Assembly: GCA_903893935.1 (NCBI GenBank)
Contig: CAITOD010000258.1
Location: 1 to 8,455 of the forward strand
Length of the DNA: 8,455 bases
Source: an uncultured Sphingomonadales bacterium
GTDB lineage: Bacteria > Pseudomonadota > Alphaproteobacteria > Sphingomonadales > Sphingomonadaceae
Reading direction: 5' to 3'
The notes beneath the pieces were generated by a model that was not told the origin of the DNA, searched no databases, and saw only the letters and a program-made list of their open reading frames with translations. Shown piece by piece: positions 1-7,315 of the stretch (the stretch's first letter is position 1; each line of letters starts with the position of its first letter). The position numbers and the translations under genes were made by a program.

Positions 1-1
1 G

Positions 2-334
2 ATGACCGCGGGGCTGCGCGCGCTGGGGCTGACGGTGTTTGGCGACGATGCGCATCGCATGACCAATGTGACCGGCGCGTGGATACCCGATGGCATCGAT
101 GGCGAACGCGTGCGGATTGCCATGCGCGATCATTTCGAAATCGAAATCGGCACCGCGTTCGGCCCGTTGCAGGGCCGCATCTGGCGCTTTGGCGCGATGG
201 GCTACAACGCCATGAAGCACAAAGTGCTGCTGACGCTCGGTGCGCTCGAAGCCTGCCTCACCGCGCAAGGGCTGGTCGTGCCGCTGGGCGAGGCGGTGCC
301 GACGGCGCTGGCAGCCTGGGATGCGGCCGGATGA
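2..334 (+). CDS. Class V PLP aminotransferase, C-terminal part (ureidoglycine/alanine-glyoxylate aminotransferase type)
   Basis: This is the last 110 residues of a gene that begins before the window; the ATG at position 2 is only an internal codon. The fragment resembles the C-terminal domain of the PucG/HpxJ/AGXT group of fold-type I aminotransferases. It carries the RIWRFGAMGYNA segment (residues 59-70 of the fragment), in which the Arg of WRF is expected to bind the substrate carboxylate, followed by the usual helix VLLTLGALEACL. The PLP-binding lysine lies upstream and cannot be seen. Family members convert (S)-ureidoglycine plus glyoxylate to oxalurate plus glycine, or alanine plus glyoxylate to pyruvate plus glycine. 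Its position directly before allantoinase, with an ATGA overlap at 331-334, favours the ureidoglycine role. pucG or hpxJ would be the matching names, but the fragment is too short to choose. Confidence 0.85.
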   Translation: MTAGLRALGLTVFGDDAHRMTNVTGAWIPDGIDGERVRIAMRDHFEIEIGTAFGPLQGRIWRFGAMGYNAMKHKVLLTLGALEACLTAQGLVVPLGEAVPTALAAWDAAG

Positions 335-1212
335 GCCGGGATCTGGTCGGCTATGGTGCTGTGCCGCCCGATCCGCACTGGCCGGGCGGCGCGCGCGTGG
401 CGGTGCAATTCGTGATCAATTACGAAGAAGGCGCCGAAAACTGCGTGCTCAACGGCGACCCGGGCTCCGAGGCTTTCCTGTCCGAAATGGTCGGTGCGGC
501 GAGCCATCCGGCGCGCGCGATGGCGATGGAAAGCCTTTATGAATACGGCAGCCGCGCCGGGTTCTGGCGGCTGCACCGGCTGTTCACCCGGGCCGGATTG
601 CCGGTCACCGTGTTCGGCGTGGCGCGCGCCATGGCGATGAACCCCGCAGCTGTCGCCGCGATGGTCGCCGCCGACTGGGAAATCGCCAGCCACGGCTATC
701 GCTGGATCGATTACCAGACCGTGCCCGAAGACGTGGAGCGCGACCACATTGCCCGGGCGATTGCGCTCCACACGCAGTTGACCGGCAGCCGCCCGCTCGG
801 CTGGTATCAGGGGCGCACTTCGCCGCAGACCGCGCGGTTGATCGCCCAAGAAGGCGGTTTTCTCTATGACGCCGACAGCTATGCCGACGATCTGCCCTAT
901 TGGGACCGGCAGCATGGCCACGCGCAACTGATCGTGCCTTATTCGCTCGATGCCAACGACATGAAAATGGTCGCGCTCAACGGCTTTACCGAAGGCGATC
1001 AGTTCTTTCGCTACCTGGCCGATACGTTCGACCAGTTGCGCGAGGAAGGCGGGCGGATGATGTCGGTCGGCCTGCACGGCCGCATCGCCGGTCGCCCGGC
1101 GCGCGCGCGCGCGCTGGCGCGGTTCCTCGATCATGTGCGCGCGAGCGGCGAGGCGTGGGTTGCGCGCCGGATCGATATCGCCCGCCACTGGATGAAAGTG
1201 CATCCGGCATGA
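331..1212 (+). CDS. puuE: Allantoinase PuuE (polysaccharide deacetylase-like, metal-independent type)
   Basis: This gene encodes a 293-residue cytoplasmic enzyme that hydrolyses (S)-allantoin to allantoate. The family has a polysaccharide-deacetylase (NodB) barrel and is unrelated to the metal-dependent AllB allantoinases. Near-diagnostic blocks are present in order: RDLVGYG (3-9), WPGGARVAVQFVINYEEGAEN (17-37), ESLYEYGSRAGFWR (67-80), EIASHGYRWIDY (117-128), GWYQGRTSP (157-165), YDADSYADDLPYW (179-191), VPYSLDANDM (202-211) and RIDIARHW (280-287). The length is near the family norm of about 300. The ATG at 331 overlaps the previous stop (ATGA) and gives the expected N-terminus; no clear Shine-Dalgarno precedes it, so translation is probably coupled to the upstream gene. 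An in-frame ATG at 79 lies inside the aminotransferase and is not the start. Gly250 follows His249 in LHGR, where I recall Cys in relatives; I cannot say whether this matters. Confidence 0.95.
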   Translation: MSRDLVGYGAVPPDPHWPGGARVAVQFVINYEEGAENCVLNGDPGSEAFLSEMVGAASHPARAMAMESLYEYGSRAGFWRLHRLFTRAGLPVTVFGVARAMAMNPAAVAAMVAADWEIASHGYRWIDYQTVPEDVERDHIARAIALHTQLTGSRPLGWYQGRTSPQTARLIAQEGGFLYDADSYADDLPYWDRQHGHAQLIVPYSLDANDMKMVALNGFTEGDQFFRYLADTFDQLREEGGRMMSVGLHGRIAGRPARARALARFLDHVRASGEAWVARRIDIARHWMKVHPA

Positions 1213-1589
1213 CCATCAACGACCCTGCCTTGCTCGCGGAAGTGACCGCCGCGTTCCACGCCTATGAAGCCGCGCTGATGGCCGACGATGTGCCGGCGAT
1301 GGACCTCTTGTTCCACGACGCGCCGACCACCAACCGCTTTGGCGTGGGCGAAGTGCTCTATGGCATCGACGCCATCCGCGAATTTCGCAAAGGGCGTGGC
1401 GGATCGCCGCAGCGCCGGCTCGGGCGCGTCGTGATTACCGTCTACGGCGATGCCTTTGCCACCGCCGACGCCGAATTCTTTCGCGAAAACAGCACGCGGC
1501 GGGGGCGCCAGAGCCAGAGCTGGGTGCGCTTTGCCGATGGCTGGAAAGTCGTGTCCGCGCATGTCAGCCTCGAAGGAGACAGCCATTGA
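1209..1589 (+). CDS. hpxZ: HpxZ-like protein (AtzH/DUF3225 family, SnoaL/NTF2-like fold)
   Basis: This gene encodes a small 126-residue soluble protein. The sequence matches the HpxZ/AtzH family: an N-terminal helix with EVTAAFHAYEAALMADD (10-26), RFGVGEVLYGIDAIREFR (44-61), and a C-terminal segment from GRQSQSWVRFADGWKVVSAH. The family has an NTF2/SnoaL-like alpha+beta cone fold. In Klebsiella, hpxZ sits in hpxWXYZ, associated with oxalurate/oxamate use, and the relative AtzH acts on a small ureido acid in cyanuric acid breakdown. The substrate here is unknown. Its place after allantoinase and the aminotransferase suggests work on oxalurate or a related product, which is inference. The motif usually recalled as LFW is LFH here, with His where Trp is common. 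The ATG at 1209 overlaps the puuE stop (ATGA), and no good ribosome binding site is visible. Confidence 0.85.
   Translation: MTINDPALLAEVTAAFHAYEAALMADDVPAMDLLFHDAPTTNRFGVGEVLYGIDAIREFRKGRGGSPQRRLGRVVITVYGDAFATADAEFFRENSTRRGRQSQSWVRFADGWKVVSAHVSLEGDSH
1573..1578 (+). promoter_or_regulatory. Ribosome binding site for uraD (AAGGAG before a TTG start)
   Basis: AAGGAG lies 7 bases before TTG 1586. It decides the unusual TTG start: no ATG lies nearby in this frame, and the TTG gives the normal UraD N-terminus. It is the strongest Shine-Dalgarno match in the window and sits inside the end of hpxZ. Confidence 0.8.
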
Positions 1590-2077
1590 CGCTCGACGAC
1601 ATCAATGCGCTCGATCAGGCGGCTTTCGTTGCCCGGTTCGGCGCGCTGTTCGAGCATTCGCCCTGGGTGATCGAGCGCGCCGCTGCGATGCGCCCGTTCG
1701 CCGACCTCCACGCCGGGCTGATGGCGGCGCTCGCGGCGGCCGGCCCCGACGAACAGCTCGCGCTGATCCGCGCGCACCCCGAGCTTGCGGGCAAGGCCGC
1801 GATCGACCGGACGCTGACCGAAGCCTCGGCGGCAGAGCAAGCCTCGGCCGGGCTGGACCGGCTGACCCCCGATGAATTCGCGCGGTTTCACGCGCTCAAC
1901 GCCAGCTATCGCGCGCGGTTTGATTTTCCGTTCATCATCTGTGTGCGGCTGACCGACAAGGCCGGCATTCTGGCAGCGATGGAGCGGCGTATGGCGCACG
2001 ATCGCGCCACCGAAATTGCCGCGGCACTGGCGCAGATCGGCGAAATCGTGCGGCTGCGGCTGGAGGACATGGCGTGA
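1586..2077 (+). CDS. uraD: OHCU decarboxylase UraD
   Basis: This gene encodes a 163-residue all-helical enzyme that decarboxylates 2-oxo-4-hydroxy-4-carboxy-5-ureidoimidazoline (OHCU) to (S)-allantoin, the last step of the uricolytic trio. Family hallmarks are present: the EHSPWV segment (23-28), RAHPELAGKA (62-71) with catalytic His64, the SAAEQASAGL block (81-90) with the conserved Glu84, and FPFIICVR (114-121) lining the active site. The length is normal for a single-domain UraD with no fused transthyretin-like domain. The start is TTG at 1586, inside a TTGA overlap with the hpxZ stop. A strong AAGGAG at 1573-1578 with a 7-base spacer supports this start, and the protein then begins MTLDDINALD, as expected for the family. 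It comes just before puuD and uraH, the two preceding steps. Confidence 0.95.
   Translation: MTLDDINALDQAAFVARFGALFEHSPWVIERAAAMRPFADLHAGLMAALAAAGPDEQLALIRAHPELAGKAAIDRTLTEASAAEQASAGLDRLTPDEFARFHALNASYRARFDFPFIICVRLTDKAGILAAMERRMAHDRATEIAAALAQIGEIVRLRLEDMA
2062..2066 (+). promoter_or_regulatory. Ribosome binding site for puuD (GGAGG before a GTG start)
   Basis: GGAGG lies 7 bases before GTG 2074. It supports a GTG start inside the GTGA overlap with the uraD stop. The site lies within the last codons of uraD, so initiation is probably coupled to uraD termination. Confidence 0.75.
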
Positions 2078-3270
2078 GCGCGGCCTTGCTTTCGATCGAC
2101 TGGGCCGAATGGCTCAATCTGGGCTTGCGCTGGCTGCACCTGACCACCGGCATCGCGTGGATCGGTTCCTCGTTCTATTTCGTGTGGCTCGACAACCACC
2201 TGAAACCGCCCGCGCAAGGCAGCGCTTCGGGCGAATTGTGGTCGGTCCATGGCGGCGGGTTCTACCACAACCAGAAATACCAGGTCGCGCCGCCGACGCT
2301 GCCCGACGATCTGCACTGGTTCAAATGGGAAGCCTACTGGACGTGGATCAGCGGCTTTTCGCTGCTGGTGCTGGTCTATTACATCGGCGCGCAAAGCTTC
2401 CTGATCGATCCGGCCAAGGCAGCGCTCAGCCAGCCTGCCGCAATCGGCATCGGCCTGTTTGCGCTTGGCTCGGGCTGGCTGGTCTATGACGCGCTGTGCC
2501 GGTCGCCGCTGGGCGCGCACAGCCGGCTGTTCGGAGCGGTGTGGTTTGCCATTCTCGTCGTCGCGGCGTTTGCGCTCAGCCAGGTGTTCAGCGCGCGCGG
2601 CGCCTATCTGCACATCGGCGCGATGATCGGCACGGTGATGGTCGCCAATGTGTTTTTCGTGATCATCCCCAACCAGCGCAAAGTGGTGGCAGCGCTCAAG
2701 GCGGGCGAAGAACCCGATCCGGCGCTGGGCAAAGCCGGCAAAGCACGCTCGCTGCACAACAATTACATGACGCTGCCGGTGCTGTTCATCATGATCAGCC
2801 ACCATTATCCGATGACGTATGGCGCGACGCGGCCGTGGCTGGTGCTGGCGCTGCTGGGCGCCACCGGGGTCGCGATCCGGCATGTGTTCAATCTGCGCCA
2901 CAAAGGCCGCTCGGGCGCGCCCTATATGGTGCTCGCGGCCGCGCTGGTGCTGCTGAGCATCGGCTATCTCGCGCTCGAAAAGGGCACCGCGGCGGGTACC
3001 GGCGCCGCTCCCACAACATATGCCGATGTCCAGCCGCTGTTCGCAAAACATTGCACCGGCTGCCACGCCGCGCACCCGACCAACCCGGCGTTCAGCGAAC
3101 CGCCGCTCGGCGTGCTGCTCGACAGCTATGCCCATGCGCGCGCGGTGGCACCGCGCATACAGAAAGTCGCGGTCGAGGCCGAGATCATGCCGCTGGGCAA
3201 TACCACCGGCATGACGCGCGCCGAACGCGACACGCTGGGCCGCTGGATTGCGCAAGGGACACCGCCATGA
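2074..3270 (+). CDS. puuD: Membrane-bound urate oxidase PuuD with fused C-terminal cytochrome c domain
   Basis: This gene encodes a 398-residue inner-membrane protein that oxidises urate to 5-hydroxyisourate. About eight hydrophobic segments can be read at roughly 14-39, 89-111, 121-141, 151-171, 178-199, 231-246, 253-271 and 283-301. They match the PuuD-type membrane domain, with conserved stretches LHLTTGIAWIGSSFYF (21-36), VHGGGFYHNQKY (58-69), IIPNQRKVV (197-205) and SLHNNYMTLPVLFIMISHHYP (226-246). A cytochrome c domain follows, with one heme motif CTGCH (327-331) and likely distal ligand Met372 in MPLGN. In this family electrons go to cytochrome c and the respiratory chain, so no hydrogen peroxide is made, unlike soluble uricase. 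The topology should place the heme domain in the periplasm. The start is GTG 2074, overlapping the uraD stop. It sits directly before uraH, the next enzyme. Confidence 0.95.
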   Translation: MSAALLSIDWAEWLNLGLRWLHLTTGIAWIGSSFYFVWLDNHLKPPAQGSASGELWSVHGGGFYHNQKYQVAPPTLPDDLHWFKWEAYWTWISGFSLLVLVYYIGAQSFLIDPAKAALSQPAAIGIGLFALGSGWLVYDALCRSPLGAHSRLFGAVWFAILVVAAFALSQVFSARGAYLHIGAMIGTVMVANVFFVIIPNQRKVVAALKAGEEPDPALGKAGKARSLHNNYMTLPVLFIMISHHYPMTYGATRPWLVLALLGATGVAIRHVFNLRHKGRSGAPYMVLAAALVLLSIGYLALEKGTAAGTGAAPTTYADVQPLFAKHCTGCHAAHPTNPAFSEPPLGVLLDSYAHARAVAPRIQKVAVEAEIMPLGNTTGMTRAERDTLGRWIAQGTPP

Positions 3271-3599
3271 GCTCGCTTTCGACCCACGTTCTCGATACCA
3301 CGCACGGCCGACCGGCCGCAGGCGTGGCGCTCTCGCTGGCAACCGCAGCGGGCCATGTGCTGTTCACCGGCGAGACCAATGCCGATGGCCGCTGCCCGGC
3401 GCTGCCCGCGCTGGCGCCCGGTCGCTACCGGCTGGCGTTTGGCGCGGCCGACTATTTCAGGGCATCGGGTGTTGCGCTGCCCGAACCGCCGTTCCTCGAT
3501 CTGGTCACGATCGATTTCGGCATCGCCGATGCCACCGCCCACTATCACGTGCCCTTGCTCGTCTCGCCCTATGGGTATTCGACGTATCGGGGCAGCTGA
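3267..3599 (+). CDS. uraH: 5-hydroxyisourate hydrolase UraH (transthyretin-like)
   Basis: This gene encodes a 110-residue enzyme that hydrolyses 5-hydroxyisourate, the product of PuuD, to OHCU, the substrate of UraD. It has the transthyretin-related beta-sandwich hallmarks: LSTHVLDTTHGRPAAGV (4-20) with His7, TNADGR (37-42) with Arg42, HYHVPLLVSP (92-101) with His94, and the C-terminal signature YRGS (107-110). The length matches the single-domain family (about 105-120). There is no signal peptide, so it should act in the cytoplasm. The ATG at 3267 overlaps the puuD stop (ATGA), with AAGGGA at 3254-3259 as a ribosome binding site 7 bases upstream. Confidence 0.95.
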   Translation: MSSLSTHVLDTTHGRPAAGVALSLATAAGHVLFTGETNADGRCPALPALAPGRYRLAFGAADYFRASGVALPEPPFLDLVTIDFGIADATAHYHVPLLVSPYGYSTYRGS

Positions 3600-3600
3600 C

Positions 3601-5034
3601 ATGGCGGTGCGGTTTGTCCTCGATGGCACCGTGGTGCAACTGGACGAGGTCGATCCGACCGGCACCGTGCTCGACTATGTGCGCTATCGCCTGGGCCGGA
3701 CGGGCACCAAGGAAGGCTGCGCCGAAGGCGATTGCGGCGCCTGCACCGTGCTGGTGGGCGAGCGCAATGCGCAAGGCACGGGCATCGACTGGCGCGCGGT
3801 CAACGCCTGCATCCAGTTCCTGCCGATGCTCGATGGCAAAGCGCTGATGACGGTCGAGAGCCTCGCCGCAGCGGGCACGCTCAACCCCCTGCAAGCGTGC
3901 ATGGCGCAAAACGGCAGTTCGCAATGCGGGTTCTGCACGCCGGGGTTTGTCCTGTCGCTGCACGGCCGCGCGATCGGCGCGATCGGCCACGATCTGCCGG
4001 TCGAAGACGTGATCGCGGGCAACTTGTGCCGCTGCACCGGCTATGGCCCGATCCTCGCTGCGGCCGAGGCGGTCGATACGCTGGTGCAAGACGACCGCGC
4101 GACGCTTGCCGCGCTCGCGACCATTGCCGACGACAGAGCCGGTGGCGGCCAGTACGGCACCCGGCGCTGGTTCGCACCCCGATCGTGCGAGGCGCTTGCC
4201 GTAGTGCTGGCCGAACATCCCGATGCGCGGATGGTGGCGGGTGCGACCGATGTCGGGCTGTGGGTCACCAAAGGCCTGCGCGAGCTTGATACGCTGGTGT
4301 TTCTGGGCGGTGTGCGCGATCTGGCCGCTATTGTCGAAACCCCGGACGGGCTCAGGTTTGGTGCGATGGCGCGCTATGCCGATGTGCATGAGGCCTGCGC
4401 GCGGTTCCACCCCGATCTGGGCGAACTGGTGCGCCGCATCGGCGGGCTGCAAGTGCGCAATTCGGGCACGATCGGCGGCAATATCGCCAATGGCTCGCCG
4501 ATCGGCGATGGCCCGCCCGCGCTGATCGCGCTCGACGCCGAGTTGACTTTGCGCAGCCGCGAGGGGCGCCGGACGCTCCCGCTCGAAGCCTATTTTCTCG
4601 ATTACGGCAAACAGGATCGCCGCCCCGGCGAATTTGTCGAAAGCGTGCATATCCCCGCGCTTGGCCCCGACGATCTGGTGCATATCTCCAAATTGTCGCG
4701 GCGGTTCGACAGCGATATTTCGGCGGTGTGCGGCGCGTTCAAGCTGACCGTGCGCGACGGCGTGATTGCGCGCGCGCGCGTCGCTTTCGGCGGCATGGCG
4801 GCGACACCGCGCCGCGCCCTCGCCTGCGAGCAGGCGCTCGCAGGGCAAAGGTTCACCGAGACCACGATCGCCGGCGCCGCCGCCGCACTGCGCGCCGATT
4901 TCACCCCGCTCAGCGATGTGCGCGGCTCGGCCGGATACCGCCATGAAGCGGCCGCCAACCTGCTGTGGCGGCTCTTTCACAAGGCGCGCGGGACAGCGGT
5001 ATCGGTGCACGAAGTGGAGCCCGGCGATGGCTGA
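3601..5034 (+). CDS. xdhA: Xanthine dehydrogenase small subunit XdhA (2x[2Fe-2S] and FAD)
   Basis: This gene encodes the 477-residue electron-transfer subunit of xanthine dehydrogenase. Residues 1-80 form the plant-type [2Fe-2S] ferredoxin domain with Cys40, Cys45, Cys48 and Cys70. Residues 85-160 form the second [2Fe-2S] domain with Cys109/Cys112 (QCGFCTPG) and Cys143/Cys145 (CRCTGY). After a linker, the FAD-binding domain starts near 185, with VAGATDVG (212-219) and NSGTIGGNIANGSPIGD (287-303), followed by the CO-dehydrogenase-flavoprotein C-terminal domain (about 360-470). The domain order matches Rhodobacter capsulatus XdhA. Electrons pass from the Mo site in XdhB through the clusters to FAD and then to NAD+. 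The ATG at 3601 follows the uraH stop by one base, with GGGG at 3589-3592 as a weak ribosome binding site. In-frame codons before 3601 lie inside uraH and are not used. All cluster ligands are intact. Confidence 0.96.
   Translation: MAVRFVLDGTVVQLDEVDPTGTVLDYVRYRLGRTGTKEGCAEGDCGACTVLVGERNAQGTGIDWRAVNACIQFLPMLDGKALMTVESLAAAGTLNPLQACMAQNGSSQCGFCTPGFVLSLHGRAIGAIGHDLPVEDVIAGNLCRCTGYGPILAAAEAVDTLVQDDRATLAALATIADDRAGGGQYGTRRWFAPRSCEALAVVLAEHPDARMVAGATDVGLWVTKGLRELDTLVFLGGVRDLAAIVETPDGLRFGAMARYADVHEACARFHPDLGELVRRIGGLQVRNSGTIGGNIANGSPIGDGPPALIALDAELTLRSREGRRTLPLEAYFLDYGKQDRRPGEFVESVHIPALGPDDLVHISKLSRRFDSDISAVCGAFKLTVRDGVIARARVAFGGMAATPRRALACEQALAGQRFTETTIAGAAAALRADFTPLSDVRGSAGYRHEAAANLLWRLFHKARGTAVSVHEVEPGDG
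5016..5019 (+). promoter_or_regulatory. Ribosome binding site for xdhB (GGAG)
   Basis: GGAG lies 7 bases before ATG 5027, within the last codons of xdhA. It selects this start over upstream in-frame start codons that would run deep into xdhA. Confidence 0.65.
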
Positions 5035-7315
5035 ACCGGCCCCGCCCGCGCGTCCGCACGACAGCGCGCATCTCCACGTGTCGGGTGCTGCGCGCTATTG
5101 CGACGATCTCGCCGAACCTGCGGACATGCTCCACCTGGCGTTTGGCCAGAGTGCCGAGGCGCATGCGCGGATCGTGGCGATGGATCTGGCGGCGGTGCGC
5201 GCGGCCCCCGGCGTGGTCGCGGTGTTCACGGCGGCCGACATTCCGGGTGCCAACGATGTCAGCCCGGTCGCGGGCGATGACCGGCTGCTGGCCGAAACCG
5301 ATGTGATCCATGTCGGCCAGCCGCTGTTTCTGGTCGCGGCGACCAGCCAGTTGGCCGCGCGCAAGGCGGCGCGGCTTGCGCGGGTTGCCTATGCGCCGTT
5401 GCCCGCAGTGCTGACTGTCGAACAGGCGCAAAGCGCGCAGTCGCTGCTCGAACCCACGCAGCGCATGGCGCAAGGCGATCCCGACACCGCCCTGGCCGCC
5501 GCACCTTGCCGCCTGTCGGGCCGGTTCGATATGGGCGGGCAGGATCATTTCTATCTGGAAGGCCAGATCGCGGTGGCTCGGCCGGGCGAGGACGGGCAGA
5601 TCCATGTGATCAGTTCGACCCAGCATCCGAGCGAAGTGCAGCATCTGGTCGCGCATCTGCTGGCGCTGCCCTCGGCCGATGTGACTGTCGAAGTGCGGCG
5701 GATGGGCGGCGCGTTCGGCGGCAAGGAAACCCAGGCCGCGCTGTTTGCCGCCGCTGCCGCGCTGGTTGCGGCAAAGACCGGGCGCCCGGCCAAATTCCGC
5801 TGCGACCGCGACGACGACATGGTGATGACCGGCAAACGCCACGATTTTCGTGTGGCGTACGACGTGGGCTTTGACGGCGCGGGGCGCATTCTGGCGCTCA
5901 AGCTGCTGCTCTCGGCGCGCTGCGGGGCCACATTCGACTTGTCCGCGGGCATCAACGACCGGGCCATGTTCCATGCCGACAACTGCTATTTCCTGCCCGA
6001 TGTCGAAATCCTGTCGGAACGGCTGAAGACCAACACGGTATCCAACACCGCGTTTCGCGGGTTTGGCGGACCGCAGGGCATGCTGGCGATCGAACGCGTG
6101 ATCGAGCACATCGCCTGCGCGCTCGGGCGCGATCCGCTCGATATCCGGCTGGCCAATGCCTATGGCCCCGGCCGCGATGTCACGCCTTACGGCATGACCA
6201 TCGAAGACAATATCGCGCCGCAGATCATCGAACGCTTGCGGCGCGATGCGCAGTATGACGCGCGCCGCGCGCAAGTCCTGGCGTTCAATGCGCAGAACCG
6301 CGTGCTCAAGAAAGGCATTGCGCTCACCCCGGTCAAATTCGGGATCAGCTTTACCACCACGCATCTCAACCAGGCGGGCGCACTGGTCCATGTCTATGCC
6401 GACGGATCGATCCAGATCAACCACGGCGGCACCGAAATGGGCCAGGGGCTTTATATCAAAGTCGCGCAAGTCGTCGCCGCCGTGTTCGCGGTGCCCGTCG
6501 AGCACGTGCGAATCACCGCGACGCGGACCGACAAAGTGCCCAACACGTCGGCGACCGCCGCATCGTCGGGCGCGGACCTCAACGGCATGGCCGCGCACCG
6601 CGCAGCGATGGAAATCCGCGACCGGCTGACCGCGTTTGTGGCGCGGACTTATGCCTGCGCGGCCGAAAAGGTGCATTTTACCCCCGGCGGTGTCGTCGCG
6701 GGAGACACCACCCTGTCGTTCGCGACGCTGTGCCGCAAGGCGTACCTCGGGCGCATCCAGCTTTCGGCGACCGGTTTTTATGCGACGCCCGAGATCGACT
6801 ATGATCGCGCGGTCCACAAAGGCCGGCCATTCTATTACTTTGCCTATGGCGCGGCGGTGTCCGAAGTGGTGATCGACACGCTGACCGGCGAACACCGCGT
6901 GCTGGCGGTCGATATCCTGCACGATGTCGGCCGTTCGCTGAACGCGCAGATCGATTTTGGCCAGATCGAGGGCGCGTTTCTGCAAGGGCAAGGCTGGCTG
7001 ACCACCGAAGAGCTGGTGTTCGACGACAAAGGCCGCCTGCTGACTCATTCGCCCGCAACCTACAAAATTCCCACCGCCTCCGACCGTGCGCGCCATTTTA
7101 CCATCGCGCTGTGGGATGGGGAAAACGTCAAACCCACCATCCACCGTTCCAAGGCAGTGGGCGAACCCCCGTTCATGCTCGCCAATTCGGTGTTCATGGC
7201 ACTGACCCGGGCGGTGGCGGCAACGGCGCCGCACTGCCGCACGATACCGCCACTTGACGCGCCGGCCACGCCAGAGGCCATCTTGCGCGCGATTGCCGGG
7301 CATCGCGGGGCATGA
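5027..7315 (+). CDS. xdhB: Xanthine dehydrogenase large, molybdenum-binding subunit XdhB
   Basis: This gene encodes the 762-residue catalytic subunit that hydroxylates hypoxanthine and xanthine to urate with the molybdopterin cofactor. Residues aligned by eye to bovine xanthine oxidoreductase are all present: Glu178 in GQDHFYLEG (bovine Glu802), Arg344 in NTAFRGFGGPQG (Arg880), Phe442 in FGISF (Phe914), Phe584 in SATGFYATP (Phe1009) and the catalytic base Glu713 in KAVGEPPF (Glu1261). Other cofactor-binding blocks are MGGAFGGKE (226-234) and HGGTEMGQG (466-474). The Arg and the two-Phe sandwich argue for a true purine-oxidising enzyme rather than an aldehyde oxidase. The length is close to R. 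capsulatus XdhB. The ATG at 5027 overlaps the end of xdhA by 8 bases and yields a normal short N-terminus before HLHVSGAARYCDD. No signal peptide is seen, so it is cytoplasmic with XdhA. Confidence 0.97.
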   Translation: MAEPAPPARPHDSAHLHVSGAARYCDDLAEPADMLHLAFGQSAEAHARIVAMDLAAVRAAPGVVAVFTAADIPGANDVSPVAGDDRLLAETDVIHVGQPLFLVAATSQLAARKAARLARVAYAPLPAVLTVEQAQSAQSLLEPTQRMAQGDPDTALAAAPCRLSGRFDMGGQDHFYLEGQIAVARPGEDGQIHVISSTQHPSEVQHLVAHLLALPSADVTVEVRRMGGAFGGKETQAALFAAAAALVAAKTGRPAKFRCDRDDDMVMTGKRHDFRVAYDVGFDGAGRILALKLLLSARCGATFDLSAGINDRAMFHADNCYFLPDVEILSERLKTNTVSNTAFRGFGGPQGMLAIERVIEHIACALGRDPLDIRLANAYGPGRDVTPYGMTIEDNIAPQIIERLRRDAQYDARRAQVLAFNAQNRVLKKGIALTPVKFGISFTTTHLNQAGALVHVYADGSIQINHGGTEMGQGLYIKVAQVVAAVFAVPVEHVRITATRTDKVPNTSATAASSGADLNGMAAHRAAMEIRDRLTAFVARTYACAAEKVHFTPGGVVAGDTTLSFATLCRKAYLGRIQLSATGFYATPEIDYDRAVHKGRPFYYFAYGAAVSEVVIDTLTGEHRVLAVDILHDVGRSLNAQIDFGQIEGAFLQGQGWLTTEELVFDDKGRLLTHSPATYKIPTASDRARHFTIALWDGENVKPTIHRSKAVGEPPFMLANSVFMALTRAVAATAPHCRTIPPLDAPATPEAILRAIAGHRGA

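Noticed and set aside
79..330. A longer start for puuE at ATG 79.
   Set aside because: The extra N-terminus would be an Arg-rich out-of-frame translation of the aminotransferase. The ATG at 331 gives the normal PuuE start and a 4-base overlap.
1099..1114. A perfect (GC)8 run in puuE, a possible slippage or Z-DNA site.
   Set aside because: It encodes an ordinary Ala-Arg stretch in a GC-rich gene and the frame is intact. A similar GC run in xdhA near 4768-4778 shows that such runs arise from composition.
3355..3600. A longer start for xdhA from 3355.
   Set aside because: It would overlap nearly all of uraH in another frame. ATG 3601 starts the normal ferredoxin domain.
4766..5026. A longer start for xdhB from 4766.
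   Set aside because: The extension is the shadow of the xdhA C-terminus. ATG 5027 has a GGAG ribosome binding site and the usual XdhB N-terminal sequence.
4910..7303. A long open frame on the minus strand (797 codons) opposite xdhB, with similar ones of 333-501 codons opposite puuE, puuD, xdhA and xdhC.
   Set aside because: High GC with strong third-position G/C bias removes stop codons on the opposite strand. The translations are rich in Arg, His, Gln and Ala without recognisable domains, and the plus strand holds well-identified genes across the same bases.
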